Assembly (NCBI GenBank): GCA_039881145.1
Contig: JAYKKI010000067.1
Coordinates: 2,927,501-2,991,500, forward strand
DNA: 64,000 nucleotides
DNA from: Druceiella hillmani
Lineage: Eukaryota; Arthropoda; Insecta; Lepidoptera; Hepialidae
Direction of reading: 5' to 3'
A program made the position numbers and the translations under genes. This document shows, piece by piece, positions 1 to 12,413 of the stretch. The notes beneath the pieces were generated by a model. The model was given only the letters and a program-made list of their open reading frames with translations. It did not search any database and was not told the origin of the DNA. How positions within the stretch are numbered: position 1 is the stretch's first letter; every line of letters begins with the position of its first letter.

Positions 1-1439
1 AGTCAGTTCTTGCAAGTGTGAGTTTAATAAATCTTCAATATAAACAGCAGTGACTTCGATATCGGGCAACACATTGGCCAAATTAATAGCGTTAGTATTG
101 ATCTAACCCATATATGGCAGATCTACAGTTGAAGAACATTCTCAATTATTCTGAGATAACTCAAAGAAGTATGGACATGATTTGCTCCAATCTCCTTTCC
201 AATTGCCGGATAAAAAAAACTGATTCCAGACCATAAATTTGACTTCAAGTCTAACCATTCCACATTAGAACAGATCTAGACCAGTAGAGGTAAAGTTTGC
301 TTTTTACTTTATGCTCAGGTGTCACTCTGCATTTTACAGTACATTTTATTCCCTCTCGTGTCACCTGAAATAACAAAGGCGTCTCAATAGGATTCTCTAG
401 CAGCACTAAAACATTTATCGATATAATATTGCTTTGACCAACCCTATTTATAAATTACTGCAGAATATATCTTTTTTTATTTATCCACCATTTTTTAAAT
501 AATCATATTTTTTTTATATTTTATTTACAATAAAAAAATCAAATAAATAAAATTCTAAACAAACTAATATGGATAATCTAAATGAACACATTAATATCTC
601 ACCATATTATTCATAAAAAAATTTTTATTTTGTTATATTTATTATTATACTAAAACAAATGTAGTGCGTAACACTTACTTAGAAAGTTTTATTCTTTTTA
701 TTTCAGCAATTACATAAGACGGATTTAAGAAAAAATTTCCATTATTGTGTATATAACAATTCTAGCCATATTGCCACTTTATCTTTTTACAAATCCTTAT
801 TCCATTTTGATATAAAAAAAACAGAAAACAACACAATAAAGTCTAAAACATGTATCAATCATAAAAAAGAATCATGAAAAGTTGAAGTAACGACAACTTG
901 ATGTTATGTCCCGCTAAAATTTAAAATTGCTAAAATTTAACGTAACATACATACAAATTTACATAACATACCTACATATAACATAACAACCATCCATTAC
1001 ATGAAACCACATCATTACATGAAATCACATTAATTAGTTCAAAAAAAATTATATTTTGATGACTGTCTAGGCACTTATTTTGCATAAGACATAGAATAAA
1101 ATAATATTTGTTCTCATCTCACATACAAATGCAATGTGGATGCTGAACTTGAGAAAAAAAATAACATACATAATCAAATACTTCAGTTAATAATATATCT
1201 TTCCACTTTTGAAGGTCAGCAGGCGAAAGGCAAAATGATGATCTCAGAAAGTGCTCAACCAGACAAAATTGTAAAGGACACCTAGAGACAAAATTGTAAA
1301 GGAATCTTAGAGACAAAATAAAACAAAAAGTGTGCTCGTATCGCCCAACGCTCTACTAAAGACCAACTTAAAATAAGTGTTTCATATATTCATATCAGCA
1401 CTCATATATTCCTGTCAGGCTGAATTTCAAATTGGATTT
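1..1439. other. Intergenic, no gene seen
   Basis: This is AT-rich sequence with many short A and T runs. The only sizeable open frame (minus strand, 1119-1316) has no recognisable domain and no coding character. I see no repeat structure beyond short ACATAC-like runs near 940-1040. Confidence 0.6.
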
Positions 1440-1529
1440 TAAATCATTATTGAGATTCATTTCTTAATGATGATGATAATAATGACAATGTAAATTCTTC
1501 ACCGCATCCAGTATCTGCCAGCTGATAAC

Positions 1530-2500
1530 CACAATTATATAATGAAATACCAACAAGTTGCTATATGTGACCTTCATTAACTTTGAATGGGTTTTTGATT
1601 CCATAGAAATCTAAGCAATGCTATATCCTCTGCAAATCGAATACAGATACATTGAGCTCATGAAAACCATTTACAAAAACTCTTCTTTGCAATAGAGATA
1701 GCTAAAGACAAATCTAAACCAAGATAGAATGAGGCATACAACAGAGAGACATATTGTCCCCAAGCTATTAACCAACACCCTAGAAGGTGTCCATAATTTT
1801 GGAATAGAACAAATTTGGGAAATGGCAAATTCCTTTAGCACTTGCGTTTCTCAACAACATTACATTATTTACTGAAAAACCATGGGACCTCCAATATGCT
1901 GCCTGAACTAAATGCTGCATGTAATTATATGCGTATGAAAAATGAACCCCTTAAACACCAAAATGATGGCTAATATGGTCATTAGTCCCCATATCGCTAT
2001 AGATGGTTAAACGCTATAAGTAATAAATGAGTACATATTTTTAAGGCAAATCATTAATGTTGAGACTAATATATGTGTAGTGGATAGGCTTGCTCAGTTC
2101 GATGTAACACATTTTCAAACCCACATTGGACATATGATATAACATTCCAAAGGTGTACTTTCAACATAAATGCTTGCTTACAACATAATAATTATGTTGA
2201 AGTGTAAAATAAGAGTTTTATGCTATGTGTGCACAAAAAACTAGTAAACAGAGTTATGCTGCATGCAACCTTTCGAAACCATAACATAAACATTATTTAT
2301 GGTCTCAAAAACATTCATTAGACAGAAAAATGGAGTTTCTGACATTGGAGACAGACTTACTAGGTTAAAGTGACCGTGAACTGGATATCGGATAAGGTGC
2401 CAATAGGAGTGAGTGAGTAAGAGGCTGGTAAAATCGAGATCCTAAATCGGAAGCCAAAGACCCAGAAGTTTGAAGGTCAAATGTGCAGATAAAATGAAAT
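1530..2500 (+). pseudogene. Decayed LINE reverse transcriptase
   Basis: Conceptual translation in shifting frames gives pieces in the order of a LINE reverse transcriptase. The first is a block like FINFEWVFDSIE near 1580-1620, which resembles the F-x-D-Y-x-KAFDS motif. Next come YIELMKTIYKNSSL and a PKLLTNTLEGV block. Near 1860-1900 is a region reading LFTEKPWDLQYA, matching the stretch just after the FADD box. The catalytic FADD itself reads as a degraded F-L-N-N. Stops and frame changes are frequent, so the copy is dead. The family resembles LINEs often annotated as craniofacial development protein 2-like; the clade is not certain. Confidence 0.55.
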
Positions 2501-2559
2501 AGAGACTGGTATACACTACTTGGAGATGTATTGGAAATACTGGAGTAATAATAATGAAA

Positions 2560-3230
2560 GTGAATATGATAAGGTTGAATTAAATTTTACATTTAGGGAA
2601 CATTACAATTAAAATGTGTTAACAAATATTTACAATTAAAAATTTGTATCTACTATTAAAAATGCGTTTTTAAATAATGTATCTTCGCAAGTTTATTTTA
2701 AATAGCGAAATTTTAATATTAGACATTGCAGTCCTAAAAAATAACTCTGAACTCTTGTTCGTGGACTCAGTTTGGATTTGGGACAAAAAAGACAATAAAA
2801 TCTTGTAAGAAATAACGAGAGGAAACATTTTAAAGAAAAATCAAAGACTTATTAAGTTTGAGAAAAATGCACATTGACATTATATTTTCTTTTCTCCGTA
2901 TATTTTTTATATAATGTGTTGAACATTTATAAATTAGTAATGAGTACAAACTAAAGTTGCTACTCAATATTTGTATAAGCAAAAGAAAAGCTCTTAAACT
3001 ACATTCATGAATATATACAGAAGAACCCAAAAAAGAGGGACAAGTTTATATAAAAACAGAATCATTCGTGTTGTACGAGCTTATAATAATAATTGAACTG
3101 AATCAATTAATTAAATTAACAAAAAAATAACAAAGACTTAAGAAAAAAAAACAAATTAGAGGCAGTAATTTTAATACCAAAATTGCAAGAAGTTTTAATC
3201 TATCATAGTGAAAATTGAATATTATTCTAG
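2560..3230. other. Intergenic, no gene seen
   Basis: AT-rich sequence. The short minus-strand frame at 2830-3030 shows no domain. Nothing else is supported. Confidence 0.5.
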
Positions 3231-3249
3231 ACTGATTTTTTTCTTAATG

Positions 3250-3965
3250 GGTGGCACAGTCAATATTTAGTGATACCTCTTCTTACTATAAAAACTGCCT
3301 GCATTCGCTTGTGCATACTTTTTATTAAATCATCAATGAAACTTTCTGGCATTAGGTTCCATTCTTCCATTAATGCACTTTTGAGGTCCTTAAGTTGGAT
3401 TTTTTACTACGATTTGTAGCTTCGTACATGCTCCCAACCATCACTAACACTCCATCATAAGGCTCTCTTCCTACAATGTTACACTGCGTATATTTTTCTC
3501 CGGATTATATCCGTACTTCGACCCTTCCATCGTCTGACTTAAGACAAAATCTGGACTCATCAGTAAAGAGTACCTTTGCCCAAGTGTCATCATCCCAGGT
3601 TCGATGCGAACGAAAAAAGTTGAACCAAGCTACTCGATGACCTGTAGTGAGTAAAGATCTTCTGGCGGGCAAGTATACCTTTTTCAGCCTCCTTAAGTCT
3701 TCTTCTAATGGTTTTGGTGCTAATTGTCACTTGTAGAACTTCCTGAAGCTTGGTTCTTACCTCGGAGGAAGTCGCTGCATTAAGGCACTGCTTGCAATAA
3801 ATCTGTCGTCCCTTCCTATTGTTACCCTTTACGTTTTCTATACTCTCCAGTCTGCCGGTATCATTTAACACTACAAAAAATTATCGACTTGGAAACTCAT
3901 AATGTTTGCGCCACTTAAACTAATGTTCCTTTAACACAATGACAACAAATTTGTGACAAAAATAA
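3250..3965 (-). pseudogene. Tc1-like transposase remnant
   Basis: Read on the minus strand, this is a Tc1-family DDE transposase. The longest open piece (3590-3871, 93 aa) covers the second helix-turn-helix region, with TISTKTIRRRLKEA followed by a basic stretch. After one frame change the sequence continues with TWAKVLFTDESRFCLKSD, which carries the first catalytic aspartate region (TDESRF), and then with CNIVGREPYDG. After that, stops and frame changes accumulate and the catalytic tail is unreadable. I could not pair terminal inverted repeats, so the element limits are approximate. It is an inactive fossil. Confidence 0.75.
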
Positions 3966-4828
3966 AGTGTTTGTTGCAAAATTTCTTACACTACTCAATA
4001 TTGAATAAAGAAATTAACAGATAACCAAAAAAACAAATGAAAGTCTCAAATAAAATTAAATTTAAATCCTTCTTTTTTAAATTACATATACTGATATAGA
4101 TGGCCAGTGCGAAATGAGAAAAATGAGTGTATTTTAGAATTCAATTATTGCTATAGTGACAAACCAAGCTCTCAGTAAACATTACCATCTAGTGAAATAT
4201 ATTAGAACTTATTATATTAAGTATACCGTATATGAATTTTGTTTCCTTCATTCTAAGTTACAACCATTCATTTCTACCAAAATGTTTTTGACGAAAACTT
4301 CTGTAATTGTCTTTTTTTTATTAATTGGTATCTTTTTAAAATAACATGTATGTAAGTATCTCATTAAATATAATCTATATGTACCTTTAGGCCTAATCTA
4401 CACACTTGTATCAATTATTAAATACACTCACCTCATACTGGAAAAAAAAAATTTCAAAACAAAATACAAACAATATTTCAGAAGACTTGACCTTCTAATT
4501 TTCACCAGTTATATTTCAGGGTACTTGATGGTGGGTATGTATATCCTGGTTAAGATAAGATTGATATTAAGTAAATATAGGTAAAATTCCTAGTAAAATA
4601 ATCCAATCATAAGACATTGTGGTAGATATAGGTACATCAAGATGAATCTGTTAATAATATACTCTTCTATCTATCAGACACATACAGACATTAAATCAGG
4701 TTGTCGACTAAACACTACATAGTCTCTTAATAAATTAGTGTAGCAAAATTTTTTTTTGGGTTTGTCTCTAAAATGTATGATAAAAATAATTTGTAATATT
4801 TTTTGATTTGGGTCTGTTTAATATAATT

Positions 4829-4897
4829 CAGCACCATCGAGTTAGATTGAGCACCAATTACTATGTCATTGGTGTTTAATATAACTCAATGGTGCTG
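4829..4897. repeat. Imperfect hairpin with 30-bp arms
   Basis: The arms 4829-4858 and 4868-4897 are inverted copies that match at about 25 of 30 positions, around a 9-base loop. The arm ends read CAGCACCAT and ATGGTGCTG. It may be a very small foldback or MITE core. No target duplication was found. Confidence 0.6.
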
Positions 4898-5376
4898 GAA
4901 ATACATAGACAATAAAAAATTGCTTTCAAACATGTATTAACATTAATTTTTACAATATAAGTATTCAGTTGATAATTTCCCTTGAGGGAGATAAATTTGC
5001 CACATTTAAAGATTGTGTAAATCATGAGGCAAAGCAATTAGCAAATATACTGAACAACTGTTAAGACAATAGTGACAATAAAAGAAAATCTCCAAACATG
5101 TCGTTTCTGTCTTTTTATTTTAACCACTATTATTTGCTAAATATACACACGAGATGCATTTGTTAATGATGTTTGGTGGGATATTAATTAAGCATTTGAG
5201 AATGTTTCAAACAAAAGTTATAATTTTTATTTTATAGTATGCAAAAATCATTTTAGTGCCGTACATGTTTCCGTTCTAGGATTTCCTTTTTTTAATTCAA
5301 CAATTTTACTAAATGACCTGTGTGACCAAAAACACTAGACGATAAAGGTTTAATGGACCTAAGGATTCCAGTACCT

Positions 5377-5592
5377 ACAATTAAATGAAACTATGTGATG
5401 TAGTATTATTTTTCTTTCTTTAATTTCTTTACCACGACCAAGGTTTCGTTGTATTACAACATCTTCAGGTGGGGTATTAGCAAAGATGGTGGGATATTAG
5501 CATCTTTATTAGAGTAGAAATAATACTACATCACGTAGTTTCATTTAATTGTGAATAATGAATTTCTACAAAATTAACGCCTAATATATTCA
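5377..5592. repeat. Foldback element family, copy 1
   Basis: This is one of five related copies in the window. It opens with ACAATTAAATGAAACTA, runs into a GTGATGTAGTATTATTT block, and closes with the inverse of both (about 5511-5552). A constant tail follows, including AATGAATTTCTACAAAATTA. The centre holds a conserved motif on the minus strand (about 5432-5475) containing CTGAAGATG, a short hairpin, then GAAACC and GGTCGTGG. No coding capacity is seen. The long inverted arms make it a foldback or MITE-like element. Confidence 0.75.
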
Positions 5593-8207
5593 AGATTCCA
5601 GTGCCATTGTCTTAGGATTCCCTTATAATTAGAAAATTCTCAACGAACAATTTGGTATTAGACAACAATAGGACTTATCTAAAGGCCTCATTCGAAGAAT
5701 AAGATTAATCCACAATTTTACGACTAACAAATCCAAGATTTTAATTTAATTAAATGGAAAAATTAACTATTAAGTCCACCATGAAAAAAAAATTCATTTA
5801 CTAGAACCTGAGACAACTGTTTCCTAGTACAAACACATATATATATACATATATATAACTTAATTCATTAAAAATTAAATGATTTGAACACCAGTGCGTT
5901 AAATTTAGGATATTAAAATCTCGGGGCTAGGCATAACCCAAGTTTGGAAGCTTCTACGTGACTCAGTATCAAGGATATGAAAGAGTCCAGAAAAAGCTTC
6001 AGAGACGCGGGTTGTCTTCGGAGATACAGCTGCGGAATACTGTAGTTATCTTTGTGTATCTGTACATTGTAAATATTTGGAAAAAAAATAATTGGCAACG
6101 CTAAAAGATAAATGTTAGAATGCATTAAGTTCATTTTTGGAATTCTTATCAGTGTGTTCATTTATGCACACATGATGCAGTTTTCCAAAAACATAGAATC
6201 AATTTGAAGTAACATTTAATTTTAATTTCATCACAACCAATTCAGTCAATCAGAAGAAATTCAAATTTAATTTACGTGGCATTGGTACAACAAAACGGAA
6301 GCTACTCAATGCGTGAATATTACACAAATGTGTTTTACATTATGTATATCAAGAGATTGAGCAATTTTACCTAAAAGTGATGAAATGTAGAAACATAGTT
6401 ATAAAAATAACTTCAGTATGTTTTACAGTGATCTGTGCATAAACAGGCGAAGTTGAGGGTACACTTGGTTGTAATAAAAGAATCCAATAGATAGTTCACT
6501 TCCCATTGCAACTACTTTCCAAAGACATAAAATGTTAAGGATGTAAGGAGATCTTAAATAAGAGCAGTGAAATATGAAGGTAAATAGACGGATCGGACAA
6601 ATCTATGATATCACTGCAAATTTTTGATACATGAAATATCACAACATTTATACAAAAGGAAATCTATTAAAAGGACTTTCAAAAATAATTTGTTGAAAAG
6701 AAATTTAAAGTTATTATTTAACTATATCATTTAATTAAAGTCATATATGAAATTAAAATTGTATTGTTTTTCTTGAAATCCAAATAAAATAAAATTTATG
6801 ATAGATACTCATTCAAAATGTCGACATAAATAAAAAGCTTGATCTTGTTAGCGCAAATAGATATCTTGAACATTAATAGCCACCCTCTTTTGGTTTTGTT
6901 GTATACTCCTGATGAAAGTACCATCTCAAATGAGTATTTAGAAAGCATTTACCAGTTTTATTTTTTACATTGTTTAAACATTAAAAATTATCCTTCAAAT
7001 ATTTCTGAAATATAATACTGTTTCTTTCCATGTCTTTCTTTTATTTACTTAACTTATAACATAGTTATAATAAACACCCATATTTTCTATAATAGCATAA
7101 ATATAATAGTTAAAGGGCTGACCGGTAAATTTATTTTTACCATGTATAACATTTTAGCAATAATAACTATTATTAACGCACTCAATCAATCAACTCCAAA
7201 CTAAATGACATATCATGTATAGCTTCTTCTAATTATCTCACAATGAATGCATGATTCATTACTCGCAAAATCTTAAACGCTGTACGATTGCTACTTGAAG
7301 ACAACATATAGCTTTAAAATAGACTTGTCCCCTAGCGTCTTTTGCACATTGAAGGAAATTTTTTCCATTCTTTCCTATTGAATAAAAATATTGGAACATG
7401 TCACAAGCCTACACTATGTGACTATACTGAACTATATGACTACAGACTATCAAATTACCTACTACAAACATTATTCAGGATACCTTACTGAATAATCACT
7501 TGATAGAAGGCTAAATACTGACAGATGATAGATCTATTTTCAGTCTTGTATTTTCGTATGAGAATAAACAGATTATTGACAGTGAACATTCAGTAATTAG
7601 ATAAAATTTATATAACGAAATTAGATTAAAAAATGTTATTCACTTTTGCTTATTAACTTTCACCATTACTAAAACCAAAAGACCACACTTCCAGTTTCTT
7701 TATATAAATGCAATCTAAATGCCATGCCTGATATTATAGCCTCTTAAGTTTAGTGTTTATTTTGGCGGTGTGGGTATCATTATTTTTTCATACTAGGTAA
7801 CCATGTTACAAGTATGTAAAAATAATAGGTACGTATACCTGTTACAAAATACTGGGCTGTACGTAGCGATGCACGCTTACTTGCTTGTCACGTGTGCGGT
7901 TGAGAATACACAACGTAACCACTTATCATAAAATATTGAATACCTTTTTGCTTGTTGCATACTGGAATTTCCAGCAGTGTCTATCTATATAATCTATGCT
8001 AATAAGATATTGGAAACTTTCCTTCAAATACAAATAAGCAAAACACTCATGGTATTTGAGACGATTATATTTCCACGGTCTGCCCATTTCAAAGTTTTCT
8101 ACAGTTTTTCCTAAAAATCTTTATCTCTAATTAATCACCATACATGTTTTTACACATATTTTGGTCCTTCACTTTTTGAATTAAACTAAATAAAAAGTTG
8201 CTATATA
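5593..8207. other. Intergenic, no gene seen
   Basis: About 2.6 kb of AT-rich sequence. The only open frame of note (minus, 5913-6161, 82 aa) has no recognisable domain. I found no repeat pairing and no splice-consistent exon pair. Confidence 0.5.
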
Positions 8208-8216
8208 TTGATATAT

Positions 8217-8294
<78 letters not shown>

Positions 8295-8302
8295 TATATA
8301 TA
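8208..8302. repeat. (TA)n microsatellite
   Basis: An almost pure run of alternating T and A about 90 bases long, led by a short (AC)n stretch. A second shorter (TA)n run sits at about 8596-8627. Confidence 0.95.
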
Positions 8303-8595
8303 AATGTTTGTTAAAATGTATTGTGAGCTTAATAAACTCAATCAAAGAATGTAAATCTTCCCTAACATAGTATTATTGCGTTGATATTGGATGTGGGTTA
8401 TATTTCTGCCTACCTATTTCAACCTACGACGTGGGTTACATTTTGCACAGTTTATAGGAGAACAATTTAAAGTATAAAATAGAATAAGATTATAAAGACC
8501 CACCAGTCTACTTTTATTTATCAGTTTATCGATTATAGAATTTATTATTATTAATTATATTTATACATATTTTTAAATGATAATTAATAATATAT

Positions 8596-8633
<38 letters not shown>

Positions 8634-8730
8634 ATTTTTTTCAAAATTTTATACTTGAAATCGCTCTCCTCAAAAGTGTGCAATTTTAAAAAAGCCAATT
8701 TTCATTTTATCCTCAATTTATTTCGGAAAC

Positions 8731-9628
8731 ATTTACTTGGTGTACCAACTAAAAATTATGAACTTAACAATGCAGTGATACCATTTAAATATGATTTATG
8801 TACTACATAAAAATAATGATGAAAATAGTTTACACAGTAACGACATCTCCAGAAAAGTTTTAGAATATATGTGAATAATTATCATAGATCGTCATAAGAG
8901 TTTTAATGTTGCAGGACTGATCTATAATATTCTGTCATAAACGTTTACTTGGTATACCAGCTAAAAATTATTAACGTAACAATGCAATGATACCATTTAA
9001 ATATGATTTATGTACTACATAAAAATAATGATGAAAATATTTTACACAGTAACGACATCTCCGGAAAAGTTTTAGGATATATGTGAGTAATTATCATAGA
9101 TCGTCATAAGAGTTTTAATGTTGCAGGACTGATCTATAATATTCTGTCATAAACGTTTACTTGGCATACCAGCTAAAAATTATTAACGTAACAATGCAAT
9201 GATACCATTTAAATATGATTTATGTACTACATAAAAATAATGATGAAAATATTTTACACAGTAACGACATCTCCAGAAAAGTTTTAGGATATATGTGAGT
9301 AATTATCATAGATCGTCATAAGAGTTTTAATGTTGCAGGACTGATCTATAATATTCTGTCATAAACGTTTACTTGGCATACCAGCTAAAAATTATTAACG
9401 TAACAATGCAATGATACCATTTAAATATGATTTATGTACTACATAAAAATAATGATGAAACTATTTTACACGGTAACAACATCTCCAGAAAAGTTTCCGG
9501 ATATATGTGAGTAATTATCATAGATCGTACTAAGAGTTTTAATGTTGCAGGACTGATCTATAATATTCTGTCATAAACATTTACTTGGTATACCAGCTAA
9601 AAATTATTAATGTAACAATGCAATGATT
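8731..9628. repeat. 212-bp tandem array, 4.2 units
   Basis: Unit starts at 8731, 8943, 9155, 9367 and 9579 are marked by a [CA][GA]TTTACTTGG word and lie exactly 212 bases apart. Each unit carries GATACCATTTAAATATGAT, GTAACGACATCTCC and GTTGCAGGACTGATC in the same places. The first unit is somewhat more diverged than units 2-4. The fifth breaks off after about 48 bases. The array looks like a small satellite that grew by unequal exchange. A 77-aa frame at 8577-8810 overlaps its start and is not a gene. Confidence 0.93.
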
Positions 9629-10320
9629 GGTATCATTGTGTGGCCGTCATTATAAAATTGTAACCGTAAGCCGACTGCTTAAATGACTTTTAATCTAATC
9701 CCAGGCCAAGATTAGCAAGTGGGAGAAAGTTGAAAATACAAGTGTTCTATCGTTTTGTACAAAAAAAAATAATAGTTGTAACTACAAATTTATAACATTA
9801 AGAAGCAGGTGGCACATAAATAATCAGACAATATCTAGCGAATTAATAAAGACTGACATATTTTCATTTCCTTCTTTTCGTTATTACTTGTAATATTTCG
9901 AGCGAGAGCGCATTTCTTTCATATGTTTTCTTAATTTGAAACTGTCACCACGTCCTAATTTGCCAAGTAACCTAAAAGCCATATTGACAAGATGAATTGT
10001 CAACTTTGTATAATTTTATGTTTTATGTGTAATTTCTAAATTTACTTAAATTAATTATTGAAAAATCATTCCAAAAAATCAGTAAATGTTGTGACTATAT
10101 GTATGATAGCGCTTCATACACGAATTTGTCAGGTATTACATTTCAGGGAACGTATAAATGACATTGATTGCCTCAATTCGAAATCTTCTCGTTATTTATT
10201 GTGAAATATATATTATAACTCTTTATGCATATCAGGTTTAAAACATTATCCAATTTTTAATTTACTCATAAGCTGCACATACTTTTTTATCCTTATAAAC
10301 TCTTTGTAGGTAAACATGTA
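9629..10320. other. Intergenic, no gene seen
   Basis: Unremarkable AT-rich sequence between the 212-bp array and the mariner element. No open frame or repeat is supported. Confidence 0.5.
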
Positions 10321-10500
10321 CGAGGGGGCATTTTTAAGTTCACCGAATGGATAGGTAGGCCATTAGTAAAGGTGATTAACAGAATGATGGCTAGTTAAGT
10401 AACTTATTATTAGTATAAATACCAAGTTTTATCATAATCGGATCATTAGTCTTTGAACTATCGTTGATTAAACAACTCAATCTGGAAGAAAGTCTGAACT

Positions 10501-10597
10501 ATGAAAAAAATCGAGTACCGCGTCGTTATAAAGTTCCTTACCAAGCAAGGCAAGTTGGTTCAAACCATACTGAAAGAGATGGCATCTGTTTACGGGG
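10501..10597 (+). pseudogene. Mariner transposase, 5' part
   Basis: The open stretch starting MKKIEYRVVIKFLTKQGK is the N-terminus of a mariner transposase: the first helix-turn-helix of the paired-type DNA-binding region. It runs to ASVYG and then meets the inserted LINE. The remainder lies at 14805-15568. The reading frame on the two sides is in register once the insert and one copy of the 14-bp duplication are discounted, so the insertion itself explains the break here. Confidence 0.85.
10584..10597 (+). repeat. Target-site duplication, left copy
   Basis: The 14 bases ATCTGTTTACGGGG here recur exactly at 14791-14804. They bracket the LINE and are part of the mariner coding sequence. Confidence 0.93.
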
Positions 10598-10995
10598 GCG
10601 GAGTTGCTCGCGTCCGTAGGAATAACCATCTGTCCTGACCTAACCTACACGTGTCCCCTGGGTGGTGCTAAACGAGCAACAACGCCGAGTATCGAGCGGC
10701 GGTTAACAAACTTGATAAATCAAAGGCAGGACATGGTCTTTGACCTTCTGAATATCTGTGAGGCTTGGATTAACTGTCTGGCCTCGAGGAAGAAAACCTC
10801 GCTATAAAGAAATATTAATAAATAACCCCAATCCTAAGGTGGGCAATGTGCCGAAAGGATGTATGTCTGGTGAGAAACCAGTCTCCAGCGCCAACCTCAG
10901 TGGAACGGGCAACCACTGTTGTATCTGCCTTCTCCTGGGAATAGGCGTCACCTGAGGTAGCGACCGTTATATCGTCCTTACTCGTGGGAATCGAA

Positions 10996-12413
10996 ATGAA
11001 TAAACAACTTACTTCTATATCAACTTGTCAAAAAACCAATACTCCTAACAATAAAACATATACACAACAAATGTTCCATAAAGGACTGTTTGAATCTAGA
11101 CCTAGAACACTCAACCTAGGCGACTATCCGAATGCTAACCTAACTATGCCAAACATAGTCCCTGAATTAGATGATAGTAACGATAGTGATAATTGGACAC
11201 AAATTAATAGAAAAAAGAGGCAGAATAAAGCCCAGAAAGCAATGGGGTCCAAAAGCAAACAAAACTGGATACTTATTGGCTAACCCAGAGTCAACCAGTA
11301 CCAACAACAAATAGATTCGCGAGCCTAGAAAGTGACAGCGAAGAGGTAGAAAAGAATACTCCTGCTGAAAAGACGAATAAACCACCTCCAATATTTGTCG
11401 ACAGAGTCGGAAATATCCAACCCCTTCTGAAGACTATAAACGAACATGCCCATGACCTGTTCAACCTAAAGGTTCTAAATAATGATCAAGTTAAAATACA
11501 GCCAAAAGATCCAGACACATACAGAACTATTGTACACCAACTAGAACTTAGAAATACTGAGTTCTACACATACAAACCCAAAAATGAACGGAACTTTAAA
11601 GTGGTCCTGAAAAACATACATCCATCAACTGACCCTGAGGAAATCAAAGTGGCATTAAATGAAATAGGCCATATCACTACGAACATATGGAATATCAAAC
11701 AAAGAACGACAAAGAAACCATTACCACTTTTCATAATAGAATTGAAACTAAACCCTAACAATAAGAGCATTTATGATGTTAAGTGCCTCATGAATTGCAT
11801 CGTAACTTTTGAACCACCTCGGCCAAAATGTGTACTGCCCCAATGTACCAAATGCCAACAATATGGACACACCAAAACATACTGTCGCCGTAGCCCTAAA
11901 TGTATCAAATGCGCAGGTGATCACCTCTCCAGCGATTGCCCAAGAAAATCAAGATCAGACAGCGTAAAATGTGTTCTTTGTACTGGTAATCTCCCGGCAA
12001 ACTATAAAAGCTGTAAAATCTATAGAGAACTTCAAAACCTTAAGTTCCCTATGGCAGCAGAATGTAAAAGAACCTATATATCCAATAAGGAATCGGGTGT
12101 TGCAGTAGAAAACCAGAAGTTATTAAATACAGAAATGCTGAAAAGTCGAAAATCGTACAAAGATGCTTTAACAAATAAACATCAACCAAGAAATACAACA
12201 TCAGAAATAGAACACACAGACCAAAATAAAATGCATGAAATAATGAGCTTGATGAAACAGATGATGCAGCAACTAACTACTCTGACAAACCTGATAGTAG
12301 CCTTAACAACAAAGCTGTCGACTTCGATTGCTCAAAAATTGCCCTATGGAATGCTAATGGGCTGTCACAACATACCCTTGAGGTTAAAACATACCTTGAA
12401 ACACAAAAGATAG
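10996..12413 (+). pseudogene. LINE ORF1 (gag-like), frameshifted
   Basis: The gag-like protein of the LINE binds RNA in the transposition particle. The frame opens with an ATG near 10996 (MNKQLTSIST) and is broken by a one-base frame change near 11260. It then continues open through 11601-12413. Downstream of the shift the sequence includes an NRFASLESDSEE block typical of jockey gag N-terminal regions. A PRE-type region (KVVLKNIHPSTDPEEI) follows. The last part has two CCHC zinc knuckles, CTKCQQYGHTKTYC and CIKCAGDHLSSDC, plus a third cysteine cluster. A glutamine and methionine-rich tail leads into ORF2, which overlaps it near 12335-12413. Confidence 0.88.

Noticed and set aside
5913..6161. 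82-aa minus-strand protein
   Set aside because: No domain, no splice partner and no codon bias distinguish it from chance.
11167..11391. Minus-strand frames inside the LINE (also 11564-11770 and 13217-13435)
   Set aside because: They are shadows of the plus-strand LINE ORFs, which have clear domains.
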